Shown here piece by piece: positions 10,886 through 21,840 of a stretch of 64,000 bases of DNA. Origin of the DNA: Pisaster brevispinus (Eukaryota > Echinodermata > Asteroidea > Forcipulatida > Asteriidae); assembly GCA_023634235.1 (NCBI GenBank), contig JAMKCF010000016.1, forward strand, positions 5,751,140 through 5,815,139, in the 5' to 3' direction. A program made the translations under genes and the position numbers. The notes under the pieces were generated by a model, which had not been told where the DNA came from, ran no database searches, and saw only the letters and a program-made list of their open reading frames with translations. Numbering within the stretch: the first letter of the stretch is position 1; each line of letters begins with the position of its first letter.

Positions 10886-10926
10886 GCAGAAGTCCCCCCC
10901 CCCTTAATGATAATTTTAACCCCCCT

Positions 10927-11383
10927 TTGCCACAGGGAACTTTCAGGTGTTCCAACACCTCCAAATGCATCGTCTGTAGCATAGAATGGTCTGTAGACAA
11001 CACATCAGAGAATCGAACTCCTTCACCAGCCATACCGGTGGTTACCACCCATAGGTCAAGGGGTCATGTCACCTGCACCACCAATCTAATCTATTTAATA
11101 TCTTGCAAAGTTTGTGGTATTCAATATATAGGTGAAACGAGAACTAACACTCAAGAGACGTTTCTACGGCCACAGATCCACAGTCAACACCCATAAGCTG
11201 GATACACACGTAGGACATCATTTCAATCTTCCTAATCACTCAATTTCTGACATGATTTTACAGGGCATTGAGGCACTAGGAAACCACAGAGAGATTGTTC
11301 GTCTGAGTAGAGAAAAACTATGGATAAGACGTCTCCAGACCATTCAATCCCATGGTCTGAACATCCAAGAAGAAAATGATTAG
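10927..11383 (+). pseudogene. Penelope GIY-YIG endonuclease, frameshifted
   Basis: The frame from 10927 reads TCTTNLIYLISCKVCGIQYI, matching the GIY-YIG core (LIYLIxCxxCxxxYIGET), with a Cys-containing lead-in (FRCSNTSKCIVC). After YIGET the reading moves to the frame at 11132, which continues LTLKRRFYGHRS...HKLDTHVGHHFN as expected for this family. The domain is thus split by a frameshift near 11135-11150. This nuclease nicks the target DNA for Penelope retrotransposition. Confidence 0.85.
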
Positions 11384-11896
11384 TAACTTTTTGTCTTTGC
11401 GTTCTCCTTTTTACCACAGATAAGCCCCCCCAGTTTGCCTCGTTCACCAATAAACGGCTTTTCTCTCCTTCTCCCCATCGTTGATTTTGTCCTTTGTGTT
11501 TCCCATCTCTTGTGGTCAACCAGCCCCTTCCCCCAATCCCCCTCCCTTTTGTTACCCTCCTTTCTGTTCAGCCTCCTGCTTTCTCTGTGTTTTTGCCTCT
11601 CCATCATCTTTTTCCACTTGACTACTTTTGTTACATCAGTAATGTATAACATGTACCTGTTTATGTTTGTAGTCTTGTCATTTAGCCTTCGAGAAAGACT
11701 CTGCTAGGGTCGAAACGTCAGGCCACTAACTATTTTTTTGCATTAAGTAAAAATTTATGGTTTTTAAATGGTGTAAAGAAATGTGAGGATGACATTGATT
11801 TTTTCAAAGCTGGTCATTAAAAGTTTGTTAATGTACCTGGTTTAAGACTAGAATAGAAATTATGAAAGGACTGATTTATGTTTTTATATTTTATAG

Positions 11897-11967
11897 CTTT
11901 TAAGGGAAGGAAACATATGATACTTTCTGCTCAATACCGATCGATGGAAGATGACCCAATTACTGAG
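11897..11967 (+). CDS. Exon A2, partner of helical exon A1
   Basis: Acceptor TTTTATAG and donor GAG|GTGAGAC; phase 1 in, phase 0 out, 71 bp. Joined to A1 it reads on in frame with GRKHMILSAQYRSMEDDPIT, matching exon C2 (ERKHMIFSAGYQSMQDDPTE). Preservation of frame and splice sites in both copies supports a real exon. Together A1+A2 form a phase 0-0 cassette. Confidence 0.7.
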
Positions 11968-12039
11968 GTGAGACACTCTATCTGATTCAATATTTATTTT
12001 AGTCAATGGCTGATGATGCCACTTTATAATACATTGTAA

Positions 12040-12095
12040 AAGAGGGGGGGGGTGTTGGGGTTCGGGGACTACTGTGTAGCATGGGGGGGGGGGGT
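12040..12095. repeat. G-rich tract
   Basis: Runs of 8 to 12 G with short spacers (GGGGGGGG, TGTTGGGGTTCGGGG, then GGGGGGGGGGGG) directly precede the 1.7-kb tandem duplication. Such a tract could form a G-quadruplex. Confidence 0.6.
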
Positions 12096-13790
12096 CAAAG
12101 TGGCCATAAAATTACTTGAAATGACTGAAGTTTAATGGCACACATATTTTCACTCTGCTGTGGATTGATTTTTTATTTGTAACCATCAGTGGCCTAACCT
12201 GCACAATTGATCTTAAAAAGATTGTGCAGGCAGTAACAATTACAGAAAGGTACATTAGAACCAGCAAATGCAGCCATTTATACTAAAATGTATAACATAA
12301 TCCACATGTGTCTTGCATAATTCTTAGCAAGTCATCTGCCTTAAAAATACTACTACTCATTGCGTCTATTAATTTCGGATAATTAAACTCCTGCTCACTA
12401 TCTGACGACAATACTAAGGGCCTCATCTTTTACTATCAACAAAGACAGTAGACTCAGTTAAATGGGATATTAATGGCACAGCAGCATTGGACAATGGGGA
12501 TATGAAACATAAACATCACTTACACAATTTTTATGCAGATATACACACTCCCCCATTGTCCAACAGAGCCATTGCCATTCATACATCAATTTGTTGCTAT
12601 CAATGTGACGAGAACTTTCCTTTGTCCCTCTAACTTAATAATCTCCATAGACTAAGCGCACGCAGTAACGTGAGGACACAAAAATACAAAGGATTCCACT
12701 GTGAGAACAGCATTGTCCATTTTGTGTTCCTTTGTTCTACTGTCCCCTCTCTTCTGATATTACCATAACATCTGTCCATAGCAATGTTAACATTAACTTA
12801 TACGCGACTGTGCATGTACCGTGTACTGCAACACAACATAGCCTACAACGCTTCCTCAGTGGAGAGAGAATAACTTTAGAAAAAAATGTTTTAACAAGTA
12901 ACGGTAAAAAATATACAATAAACAATAACTTTGCTGTTTAAGTGTCAGTCTACCTGTTCAATATCAATTATTCATAAATATCCCAGACAGTTTTGCTATT
13001 CCTATTGGTGGAGAGCATGTCACGTAGGGTGTTACCCTGCGCTGCAGTGTGCTACAGTCCCACGCTGCGCAACATGGTACTTTCGTCGACTGTACCGTTT
13101 ACAAATTACGTGCAAAACTGATTTTGGCTGCTCACAAGCTCTTCCAACTCTTCTAACATGGTATCAATAGACTTACACAGGTTCACTGAATCGAAAGAAC
13201 CCACAAAAGGCCAAAAAAAAAAAAAAAAATCAATGTGTGCATCATGCACACTCAGTCGCTACAAAAAGAAAATAATGTTACTCAAATCCAACTTTGTTTT
13301 ACATTTGACTGCACTGCTTACCAGTCTTTTGAGAAACAAGGTATCTTATTTACTTGGCCTACCCTGAAACCACAGCTTCACCACCTTACAGTAAACAGCT
13401 GGGGTCTGCATGATGTCTGCAATAGCAAAGCCAGTGACAGAATGATTGGTTGTTTGTGGTAACAGAGATCTGAGATCAAGATCTTAGACCTTATAGAGTG
13501 TATCAAATGTCAACGTATTCTCTAAGGGGCTTCGAAGTTAAAGGTGACTGTAGGTCGATGACTCACCCCAAGCTAATTCTGTCGGTAATAGACTTATCCG
13601 GCTATGTTCCATTAGGGCACTTGCGAAATTTCGCGATTTTTGAGTGTACCGTTAATGAGTAAACACATTTGTTTACAACGGTACAGTCATGGAGTGTACG
13701 ATGCCACGACGAAGTATTTTAAACGGCTGATAAAGACCAGCTGGAGCTGTTTAAGACCGACTGGCTTCGCGTGGTGGGTGCGCAAGCAAA
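12096..13790. repeat. 1.7-kb tandem duplication, unit 1
   Basis: Starts AAAGTGGCCATAAAATTAC and ends GTGGGTGCGCAAGC. It is almost identical to 13791-15482, with only scattered substitutions and a few small indels. No supported gene lies inside; open frames occur in both copies simply because they are duplicates. The part from about 12940 onward retains a trace of the intron that follows exon C2 (GTGTCAGTCTACCTGTT). Confidence 0.9.
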
Positions 13791-15482
13791 GTGGCCATAA
13801 AATTACTTGAAATGACTGAAGTTTAATGGCACACATATTTTCACTCTGCTGTGGATTGAATTTTTATTTGTTACCATCAGTGGCCTAACCTGCACAATTG
13901 ATCTTAAAAAGATTGTGCAGGCGGGGGGATAACAATTACAGAAAGGTACATTAGAACCAGCAAATGCAGCCATTTATACTAAAATGTATAACATAATCCA
14001 CATGTGTCTTGCATAATTCTTAGCAAGTCATCTGCCTTAAAAATACTACTACTCATTGCGTCTATTAATTTCGGATAATTAAACTCCTGCTCACTATCTG
14101 ACGACAATACTAAGGGCCTCATCTTTTACTATCAACAAAGACAGTAGACTCAGTTAAATGGGATATTAATGGCACAGCAGCATTGGACAATGGGGATATG
14201 AAACATAAACATCACTTACACAATTTTTATGCAGATATACACACTCCCCCATTGTCCAACAGAGCCATTGCCATTCATACATCAATTTGTTGCTATCAAT
14301 GTGACGAGAACTTTCCTTTGTCCCTCTAACTTAATAATCTCCATAGACTAAGCGCACGCAGTAACGTGAGGACACAAAAATACAAAGGATTCCACTGTGA
14401 GAACAGCATTGTCCATTTTGTGTTCCTTTGTTCTACTGTCCCCTCTCTTCTGATATTACCATAACATCTGTCCATAGCAATGTTAACATTAACTTATACG
14501 CGACTGTGCATGTACCGTGTACTGCAACACAACATAGCCTACAACGCTTCCTCAGTTGAGAGAGAATAACTTTAGAAAAAAATGTTTTAACAAGTAACGG
14601 TAAAAAATATACAATAAACAATAACTTTGCTGTTTAAGTGTCAGTCTACCTGTTCAATATCAATTATTCATAAATATCCCAGACAGTTTCGCTATTCCTA
14701 TTGGTGGAGAGCATGTCACGTAGGGTGTTACCCTACGCTGCAGTGTGCTACAGTCCCACGCTGCGCAACATGGTACTTTCGTCGACTGTACCGTTTACAA
14801 ATTACGTGCAAAACTGATTTTGGCTGCTCACAAGCTCTTCCAACTCTTCTCACATGGTATCAATAGACTTACACAGGTTCACTGAATCGAAAGAACCCAC
14901 AAAAGGCCAAAAAAAAAAAAAAAATCAATGTGTGCATCATGCACACTCGGTCGCTACAAAAAGAAAATAATGTTACTCAAATCCAACTTTGTTTTACATT
15001 TGACTGCACTGCTTACCAGTCTTTTGAGAAACAAGGTATCTTATTTACTTGGCCTACCCTGAAACCACAGCTTCACCACCTTACAGTAAACAGCTGGGGT
15101 CTGCATGATGTCTGCAATAGCAAAGCCAGTGACAGAATGATTGGTTGTTTGTGGTAACAGAGATCTGAGATCAAGATCTTAGACCTTATAGAGTGTATCA
15201 AATGTCAACGTATTCTCTAAGGGGCTCGAAGTTAAAGGTGACTGTAGGTCGATGACTCACCCCAAGCTAATTCTGTCGGTAATAGACTTATCCGGCTATG
15301 TTCCATTAGGGAACTTGCGAAATTTCGCGATTTTTGAGTGTACCGTTAATGAGTAAACACAATTTGTTTACAACGGTACAGTCATGGAGTGTACGATGCC
15401 ACGACGAAGTATTTTAAACGGCTGATAAAGACCAGCTGGAGCTGTTTAAGACCGACTGGCTTCGCGTGGTGGGTGCGCAAGC
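13791..15482. repeat. 1.7-kb tandem duplication, unit 2
   Basis: Second copy, about 1695 bp from the first, nearly identical, which suggests a recent event. The most visible differences are an added GGGGG tract near 13922 and length changes in the A-run near 14905. Beyond GTGGGTGCGCAAG the sequence runs into a different, smaller tandem repeat. Confidence 0.9.
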
Positions 15483-15812
15483 TCATGTAATTACGCGGAA
15501 CGCAATATAGCTATTAGTACCAGCGCGTAATCTATTTTTACAAGCGCGCACAAACAACCCAACGCGCACCATAACAGAATTTTTAAAACGTTTTTGAAAA
15601 TGTACAAACTTTGAAAATTCGCTAAGAAGCAGATTGGGCGCGCAAGCTCATGTACGCCAATTTAGTTACGCAGAACACAATTAGCTAATAGTACCAGTGC
15701 GTAATCTATTTTGACACGAGGGTACACACAACCCAACGCGCACCAAACATAACTTTTAAAAAGGTTTTTGAAAATGTACAAACTTCGAAAATTCGCTGCG
15801 AAGCAGATTGTC
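15475..15812. repeat. ~170-bp tandem repeat, two diverged copies
   Basis: The block GCGCAAGCTCATGTA...GTACCAGCGCGTAATCTATT...GAAAATGTACAAACTTTG is followed about 170 bp later by a diverged copy. It is CpG-rich compared with its surroundings. Confidence 0.75.
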
Positions 15813-15866
15813 ACAGATTGTCTATAACATTTTTTTTGCTTTTTAACAAAAGGGCATTTATGAATG

Positions 15867-16022
15867 GGAATAAACGAGTAGTGACTCGTTCTTAAACGGC
15901 CGTTTGAAACCTTGCAGGGTCGTGGCCGTGCGATAAAGGCCCGCTTGGGCCTTTTTCGCACGGCCACGACCCTGCCGGTTTTAAACGGCCGTTTAAGAAC
16001 TCGTCGCCACTCTTTTATTGCC
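15867..16022. mobile_element. GC-rich hairpin (foldback MITE-like)
   Basis: A near-perfect inverted repeat of about 65 bp per arm. The arms carry CTTAAACGGCCGTTTGAAAC and TTTTAAACGGCCGTTTAAG, then CAGGGTCGTGGCCGTGCG and CGCACGGCCACGACCCTG; the loop is near GGCCCGCTTGGGCC. The outer ends ATAAACGAGTAGTGAC and GTCGCCACTCTTTTAT are also complementary. It sits in AT-rich intron DNA that is homologous to the region after exon C2, so it is an insertion. No coding capacity. Confidence 0.8.
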
Positions 16023-16025
16023 TTA

Positions 16026-16180
16026 TTTACTGCTGACAATAATCCCATCAGGGTGGAAGAGAAAAAATGGAAGATTCTAAGTACTATCTTGTTAACGAAT
16101 GACCATCCATAATATATATTTTGTGTGATATGTAAAATGTACCTTTGTTTCTTTAAATGACAAGCTACATGTTTTAATAC
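16026..16180 (+). other. Intron segment homologous to the region after exon C2
   Basis: GAAAAAATGGAAGATTC, GACCATCCA, TATATTTTGTGTG and TTAAATGACAAGCTAC recur in the same order at about 34250-34385. This shows that the A and C duplication units extended well past their second exon. Confidence 0.65.
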
Positions 16181-16195
16181 ATTTTTATTATAATT

Positions 16196-16400
16196 TAGCT
16201 ATTAAGTTCCCGTCTACAGGCATCATCAAGCAAGCCCATCGCAAGCTTATCCTTGTCCAGTTCCCGCTTTTGCAAACTAAACCTCTTTGGCATGACTTGG
16301 GCAGTACGACAACAGAGTCTAGCATTCTCCTGAAGATGATCAGAGTATACTGATCGAAACATTGAGTTGTCAGACTACCGGTTCTTTTGAGAACCTCACT
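16196..16400 (+). mobile_element. Retroelement 3' fragment with hammerhead-like motif
   Basis: A short open stretch ends in ...KPLWHDLGSTTTESS, followed by CTCCTGAAGATGATCAG, loop AGTATA, CTGATCGAAAC. The latter has the layout of a hammerhead core: CTGANGA, hairpin, GAAAC. A sister copy lies upstream of exon C1 at 31507-31560. The element family is not identified. Confidence 0.45.
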
Positions 16401-17302
16401 CATATGAATTTGTCATGTAAACTTTCTGTTGAATACATTCGCTGGTTTGTGTGCGCCTTCGTTACGTGTACAAATTACCTGGAAAACACAAGTTTGGTGA
16501 ATAAATGCAATCATATCTGTGGAACCCTTTATCGTACAAACTAGTCCAAAATGGTGAAATAATCCTGAATATCTACTCCTTCATGTCATATTTATTTTAC
16601 ATTCAGAAAACATTTTGCCACATCATTTTGAGGGTTTTTACGTCCAGTCTTGGTCAATTTTGTATGGAGAAATTCCTAAAGTCTACCTGAATTAGCCGCA
16701 TGAGGGCTCTTATGTTAACTTATTTCAGCAACCCGAAGGCCGATTGCATAGTCCAAAACAGATTTGGGAAGTGTACATCCTAACCAACAAACTGCTCTAA
16801 TTTTTATTTTTTAGTTGAAATTCAGTCCAATGAAAAGTTATTTCATAGCTTCAAAACAGCCCTTGCTAAAAGTCCGTTCCAAAACTTCCGCAGTGTCATG
16901 TAGTTCATGAATTTGTGAGATGATGTAGTTTGATACCTAATGACTTAATGATCCTGTAATGTATTTTACATGGCTAAGTTAAGTTATTAGCTACATGTAC
17001 ATTGTTGCATAAGCCCTAAAAGAGCTTGACAAGATAATGGTTTACTTGTCTTTCACTAAACAATTCCCCACTTTGAAAGCAGCTTTAACCAATCTATAAG
17101 AAACACTTAAGTTGGCCTTGATCCCTCAGCTATATGGATTAATAGCTTCACGAAACAAGACTTATTACAGTTGTCTGCCCTGTTTTAAATTAGATAGTTT
17201 TCCAACCTTGCATTCTCTTTGCATTTGTCCTTCAAACCACCTCTTAAATTATGCTTCCTTCACCTTTTCACTCATTTCAAAACTGTTCTGATTTATTTGC
17301 AG
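16401..17302 (+). other. Intron upstream of exon B1
   Basis: No gene seen up to the exon. From about 16890 the sequence is homologous to the introns before A1 and C1 (GTAGTTTGATACCTAATGAC; ATAAGAAACACTTAAG; CAGCTATATGGATTAATAGC), ending in the polypyrimidine/acceptor TTTATTTGCAG. Conservation is moderate, so B is more diverged than A is from C. Confidence 0.6.
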
Positions 17303-18311
17303 TCTCTTCAGAAGCATTTGAGGCATATCTCAAATGGAATAGATGGTCTCTCATCACTGGTATTAAAAGAGATTCTTCCTGGTCCGTTACATTCATTGAT
17401 GGAGAAATTGATTGAGGAGCAGAAACAGCTTGGAAACCTCCACCAAGAAATGGCTACAATTGTAAAACAAAGAGCAACTGACAGTCAACTGGACCAACAG
17501 ACATCAAGAGACTTGTCAGAATTAGATGTTCTTTTGAGTAAGATTCACTTGGTGTCATTGAAGCTAAATCTGCAAAGGATGAAATCTGTTGATGAAGCTC
17601 AAGTGAAACAACATCATGACAAAATGAGTAAGGCCCATTCTACACTACAGGAAACATTGAACAATCTTGGAATAAAGCTGAAAGGAAGTTATGGTTATAA
17701 ATCTTCACATGTCGGAAAGGATGACACACAGTGGTACAGGACAGAAAGGGTATACTACTGCCAACAAATGCTAGTTGATGATTTGCAAGCGTTAGTTCCA
17801 CAAACCATACTGGTAAAGGAGCCTGTATATCACAAGCAGTACATGGAGAATCTTGATGTGCTCATTAAGACCCAGCAGCAATCGGTTCAAAACCTCACAG
17901 ATCTGCAAAAGCAGAAAAAGGGCAGCAAGCTGGAGAAGGAGTCCTCTAAGCAAGACTACCTACCTGCAGGGGAGGTTGGCAAACAACAACTAAATGAACT
18001 GGAACTGGTAACAGAACAGACTGATTTGATAAAAGATTGTCTGCACTGGGTACAATTTCATACAGACTTGCTAGAGTACCACATTTGCCATTTCATCTTT
18101 GTGGTGATATGTTCTGTACATACTCTGAATTGTATTCATCTCAGGATTTCCCATGGTATTGATCACTGGACAAATGTCATGGAGAGCATCTTGGATGTTA
18201 TTGACTTGACGATGTATGGCGAAAAAGAAACATTTGTTTACAGTGAAAAAAAGATCATGCACAGTCAATGCAAATTCTTGGATAAAGTTGCAGAGTGGAA
18301 TAAAAGACAAA
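17303..18311 (+). CDS. Helical exon copy B1 of the ZU5-UPA gene family
   Basis: 1009 bp between TTTATTTGCAG and AAA|GTAAGAAC; phase 0 in, phase 1 out, about 336 fully open residues. It starts SLQKHLRHISNGIDGLSS and has the same helical, Gln/Lys-rich plan as A1 and C1. The core VYYCQQMLVDDLQALVPQTI is identical to the other copies, while the last 85 or so residues are strongly diverged (HICHFIFVVICSVHTLNC; TMYGEKETFVYSEKKIMHSQ). The reading frame extends upstream into the intron but homology starts at the acceptor. No partner exon like A2/C2 is found; a DIRS/LINE composite occupies that place. Function unknown; a coiled-coil scaffold is inference. Confidence 0.7.
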
Positions 18312-18429
18312 GTAAGAACAAACTTATTAGAAGGGTTTCTTTTTTTCAGTGAAGGATCACACCATAAACATTTAACAACTTAGTTCAATAGATACTAAAT
18401 TTACATTAGGGATAAACAATAATTTAAGT

Positions 18430-18661
18430 TTTTCACCCATACACCTATGTGTGTGAAGCATACTGTCCCCGAGTCCTGTGAAAAAACCTAGGAATTTTAG
18501 AGCAGATGTCTTATCACTAGACCAAAGAGATTATCCCTAAGACACCTGCTCTTGAACTACAAAGGTCACTGGATTCAAATCCCACTCCAGCTTTTCATTG
18601 AACTTCGGGAAGATGAAGAGGATACAGTGCTCATTGGTACAACAAAAACAATAATGTAGTT
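18430..18661 (+). mobile_element. Old SINE-derived segment after exon B1
   Basis: It contains a tRNA-like AAAGGTCACTGGATTCAAAT, as after C1, and ends near AATAATGTAGTT, where an unrelated DIRS fragment begins. This is the B-copy counterpart of 9650-9890 and 33530-33790. Confidence 0.55.
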
Positions 18662-19545
18662 AACATCTATGCTGAACCCCAGGTATACCAGGTTGTGGGA
18701 TGGTATGAGGTTGGACTTCTCCCAATTGATGACGAAGCCGACATCTTGAAGAAATTTAAGTGAAAGGTGAACATGTTCCTTGCATTCTTCTAGTGACTTT
18801 CCCATGATAAGGATGTCGTCTAGGTAAAAAAAACCAGCGGAGGCCTAACTTTGTAAATGTTCGAGGTGCACTGGAAAGGCCGAACGGTAGGCAAACGAAG
18901 TTGTAGATTTGGCTCTGCCATTTGAAACAGAGGAATTGATGGTGATTGCTGTGAACAGGAATTGTAAAATAGGCGTCCTTCAGGTCGATGGAGCATAGAA
19001 AGTCGTTTTTGATGAGGAGACTTTTCACTGTCGCAATACCTTCCATTTTGAAATGTTCGTAAGCCACAAACTTGTTCAGTGGCTTCAATAGGGCGAAGAT
19101 CTCCTGATTTCTTCGGAATTAGAAACAAACTTGAAATAAACTGGCCCTACTTGGGCTGAACTGGGCAAACTGCTCCTTTGAAAATTAAATTGTTCACTTC
19201 TTGTGAAAAAAAAGTGGATTGCCCTCGTGTAACCTTGGAGGCAAGCTTGCTTGCCTTTTCGGCATCTTATGAAGCCACCGAATAAGAGGTCAGCAGACGC
19301 AGCGTTTTCTTGATAGTGTCAAATTTTTTATCCAGTAACTCATCGAATGCCCGCTGACGATTAAGTGCTACTACCTGACTTGCTGATCCGAGCAGAATAA
19401 GTGAGGAGGAGATGTGATCCAAGACGAAAGATTTGTCTATCTCATCAAGCGTAGCAGGGTCGGAGATGGCGTTAAAAAGCTGCACCGTGGGCATAGCCGA
19501 ACGCAGCACGTGATTGTGAGCTTCTCGAAGACGATCATCTTGTGA
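18662..19545 (-). pseudogene. DIRS-type retrotransposon fragment (Gag end plus RT)
   Basis: On the minus strand a Gag-like segment (ISDPATLDEIDKSFVLDHI; ASQVVALNRQRAFDELLDKK) is followed by RT motifs: VAYEHFKMEGIATVKSLL, SIDLKDAYFTIPVHSN, CLPFGLSSAPRTFTK, and an LDD catalytic box in DILIMGKSLEECKEH, then LVYLGFSID. These match the RT of the complete DIRS element at 40787-45498 in order. Frameshifts (one at a T run next to the LDD box) and the loss of RNase H and recombinase make it dead. It joins a LINE at about 19545. Confidence 0.8.
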
Positions 19546-21310
19546 CACTTGATTGATGGCGGTTAGTGAGGTAAGACTTGAACCACTGCAGAGCTGTGCC
19601 ACATATCCCAAGTGAAGATAACCGGCCGATAACAACAGTGTGGTCAATCGTATCAAAGGCTGACGACAGGTCAAAAAATACAGCTGCTGTGACCCTGCCA
19701 GGTCCATTTGTTGGAGAATATGGCCTGACAGGTGAGCAAGAAGAGTTTCGACACTGTGGTATATGGGTGATAGGCAGTCTGTCGTTCATCAAGAAGATTG
19801 TTCGTTTGAAGATATGATGCAAGTCTGTCGAAACCAAGCGTTCAAGTATTTTGGAGAGGTACGTGAGGTTAGAAACAGGACGATAATTACGCATGATACC
19901 AGGGTCCAAGATGGGCCTTTTCAGCAATGGTCGAACCAGCGCCGTTTTAAGTTTGGAAGACACAACCCCAGAGGCTGTGATTGACGATGGTAGTAATGGC
20001 AGGAGCAATCTCATCAACACACACTGCTTAAGTATTGTCGTTGGGATTGGATCCAGCTCACATAATTTAGAGGGTGTTTTTAAGATGAGTTGCTTTACTT
20101 CCTCAATGGAGGCAGATCTAAAGGATGACAGCTCTGAGGAAGTTTTTGGAAGTGTCGGTGAAGTGTCAGTGGAAACTGGAGGTAGGCTGGCACGGATGGT
20201 TGACACCTTCGATTGTAAAAACTGTAGAATTGAAGAGAAGTTTCTGGTTACCAGAGCACTTGCCAACAACACTTGAATAATGGTGATGCTTTGCTCTCTG
20301 TATCAGGGCTGAAGTATGTTGACGCTGGTTACAATAGATTTGACGATGAATTTCAAGTCTCGAAGACCTCCATTTGCGCTTACACTGTCTACGATTGCAT
20401 TTGGCCTCTGAAATCTCAGCATTGTACCAACTGGTGTTAGGATGAATCTTGAAAGTACGTGTTTTAGATGGTGCATGCTTGTCTAAGATGTCAAGCAAAG
20501 TAGCATTGTATATTTCAGTTCCAGATGTATTTGACTCAGAACAAGTCTTGGTGAGCTGACGGTCTCTAATATCATTACATAAGGCATTCAGATTGAGTGA
20601 ACAGAGATTTCTCGAGGTGTAAATCCTTGTAGGTACAGCCGGTTTCTGCATATGTAGATTTAAGAAGACTGCAGAGTGGTCAGATATTCCTCCATCGACA
20701 CGGATGTCCCAGAGTCTGTGATCACTGGAGTGTAATGGGGAGATCTAGGGTGTGGCCTCCCTGATGGATAGCTACATGAATGTGTTGTTGCAGTCCATGT
20801 GCAGATAACAAATTAGTAAATTGTGATGGTTTTACAGCTGATGGGTTATCCATGTGAATGTTAAAGTCACCTGTTATAATTAAAGATGACTGGTCAAACA
20901 GGTAGCTATCTACAAGGGATGCAAATTCGTCCAGGAATGTACAGAAAGAGGCTGTAGACCCAGGTGGTCTGTAGATTATTACCAGATGAATCAAGGTTTT
21001 GTTGATCACCAACTCTGCCTGAAAAACTTCAAATGAGCTGTATGTACGTCCTATCTCTGTTGCGAATTTTAACACTGATGGTGCTTCGGAACTCCTCCCC
21101 CACGCTTATTGACTCTTGGTACTTGATTAAATGAGTAACCATCAGGAGTAAGATCAGCAATAACGGCAGGATCAATTTTAGTCAGCCACGTCTCAGAAAT
21201 TCAAATCACATCCAATCTATTCTCAAGGACGAACTCTTCAAGTGTAACAGTCATGTTTTTAATGGATCGAGCATTGGGCCGAACGCGGTCATTTGCACAT
21301 GTTGTTCTGA
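19545..21310 (-). pseudogene. LINE (EEP endonuclease plus RT), 3'-truncated
   Basis: Minus strand. From about 21310: NARSIKNMTVTLEEFVLENR and ISETWLTKIDP, the start of an apurinic-type (EEP) endonuclease. Then HLVIIYRPPGSTASFCTFLD and the catalytic LIITGDFNIHMD. The RT follows with ELDPIPTTILKQ, NYRPVSNLTYLSKILERL and motif A in AVFFDLSSAFDTIDH, ending at LQWFKSYLTNRHQ. The YADD half of the RT is missing because the sequence switches to the DIRS Gag. Several frameshifts and stops are present. The clade resembles CR1/L2-like LINEs, but that is inference. Confidence 0.85.
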
Positions 21311-21840
21311 GTGTATTTTAATCAAGTTTTCATGATTACCATCCACATGACGAAAGTTGTTACAGGATGGCCAGTGCCCAATCAAAACAGGAATACAAGG
21401 AGACATACCGTTGTCGAACAGACTTGAATTTCAGCATAAGAATTTGCTTCCGGGTAGGTCTAGTGAAAGTCATACATGTAGCATCTAATACCTCAACGTG
21501 CAGAACAAAATTCATCACAAAAAGCATGAAAATAGTTTGCAGGCTGCATGAAGTCGAAATACAACACATCAATGTATGAATGTTCAAAAAGACAGTAGCA
21601 GTTGAGATGATGATGGATGGCGCACAGAAAATGTGATTAAAACAGATTTAAAAAAACAAACATCAGAGAGAAAAATAAAAGTGGACTTCCATCTTGAACA
21701 GCGCCCTCGCAGTGCATGTACTGTACGTACTGTATTGAGTACTGCACGTACTGTATTGAGTACTGCACAGCTACATGTGCGAATACGTTTGGCGTTGCTC
21801 GCTATTTCATTGTATATTGCACAACAAAATAATTATATTC
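21311..21840. other. Intergenic or intronic stretch without gene
   Basis: No supported coding sequence. A short tandem repeat with GTACTGTATTGA and GTACTGCACG units lies at about 21718-21770. Confidence 0.5.

Larger units (their letters stand above)
10031..11749 (+). mobile_element. 5'-truncated Penelope-like retroelement with 7-bp TSD
   Basis: TTAAGTA at 10031-10037 and again at 11743-11749 flanks a 1705-bp insertion. The paralogous intron of copy C (33890-33945) runs through the same place without it, giving an empty site. The insert carries a Penelope-type reverse transcriptase C-terminal part and a GIY-YIG endonuclease, in that order, followed by a non-coding tail. The N-terminal half of the RT is missing. 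Confidence 0.9.

Noticed and set aside
12732..15157. Small ORFs conserved between 12.7-13.5 kb and 14.4-15.2 kb
   Set aside because: They are alike only because the whole 1.7-kb block is duplicated almost unchanged, non-coding parts included; no splice or domain support.
19578..20276. Plus-strand ORFs across the LINE
   Set aside because: They are antisense shadows of the minus-strand RT and endonuclease frames, which carry the real motifs.
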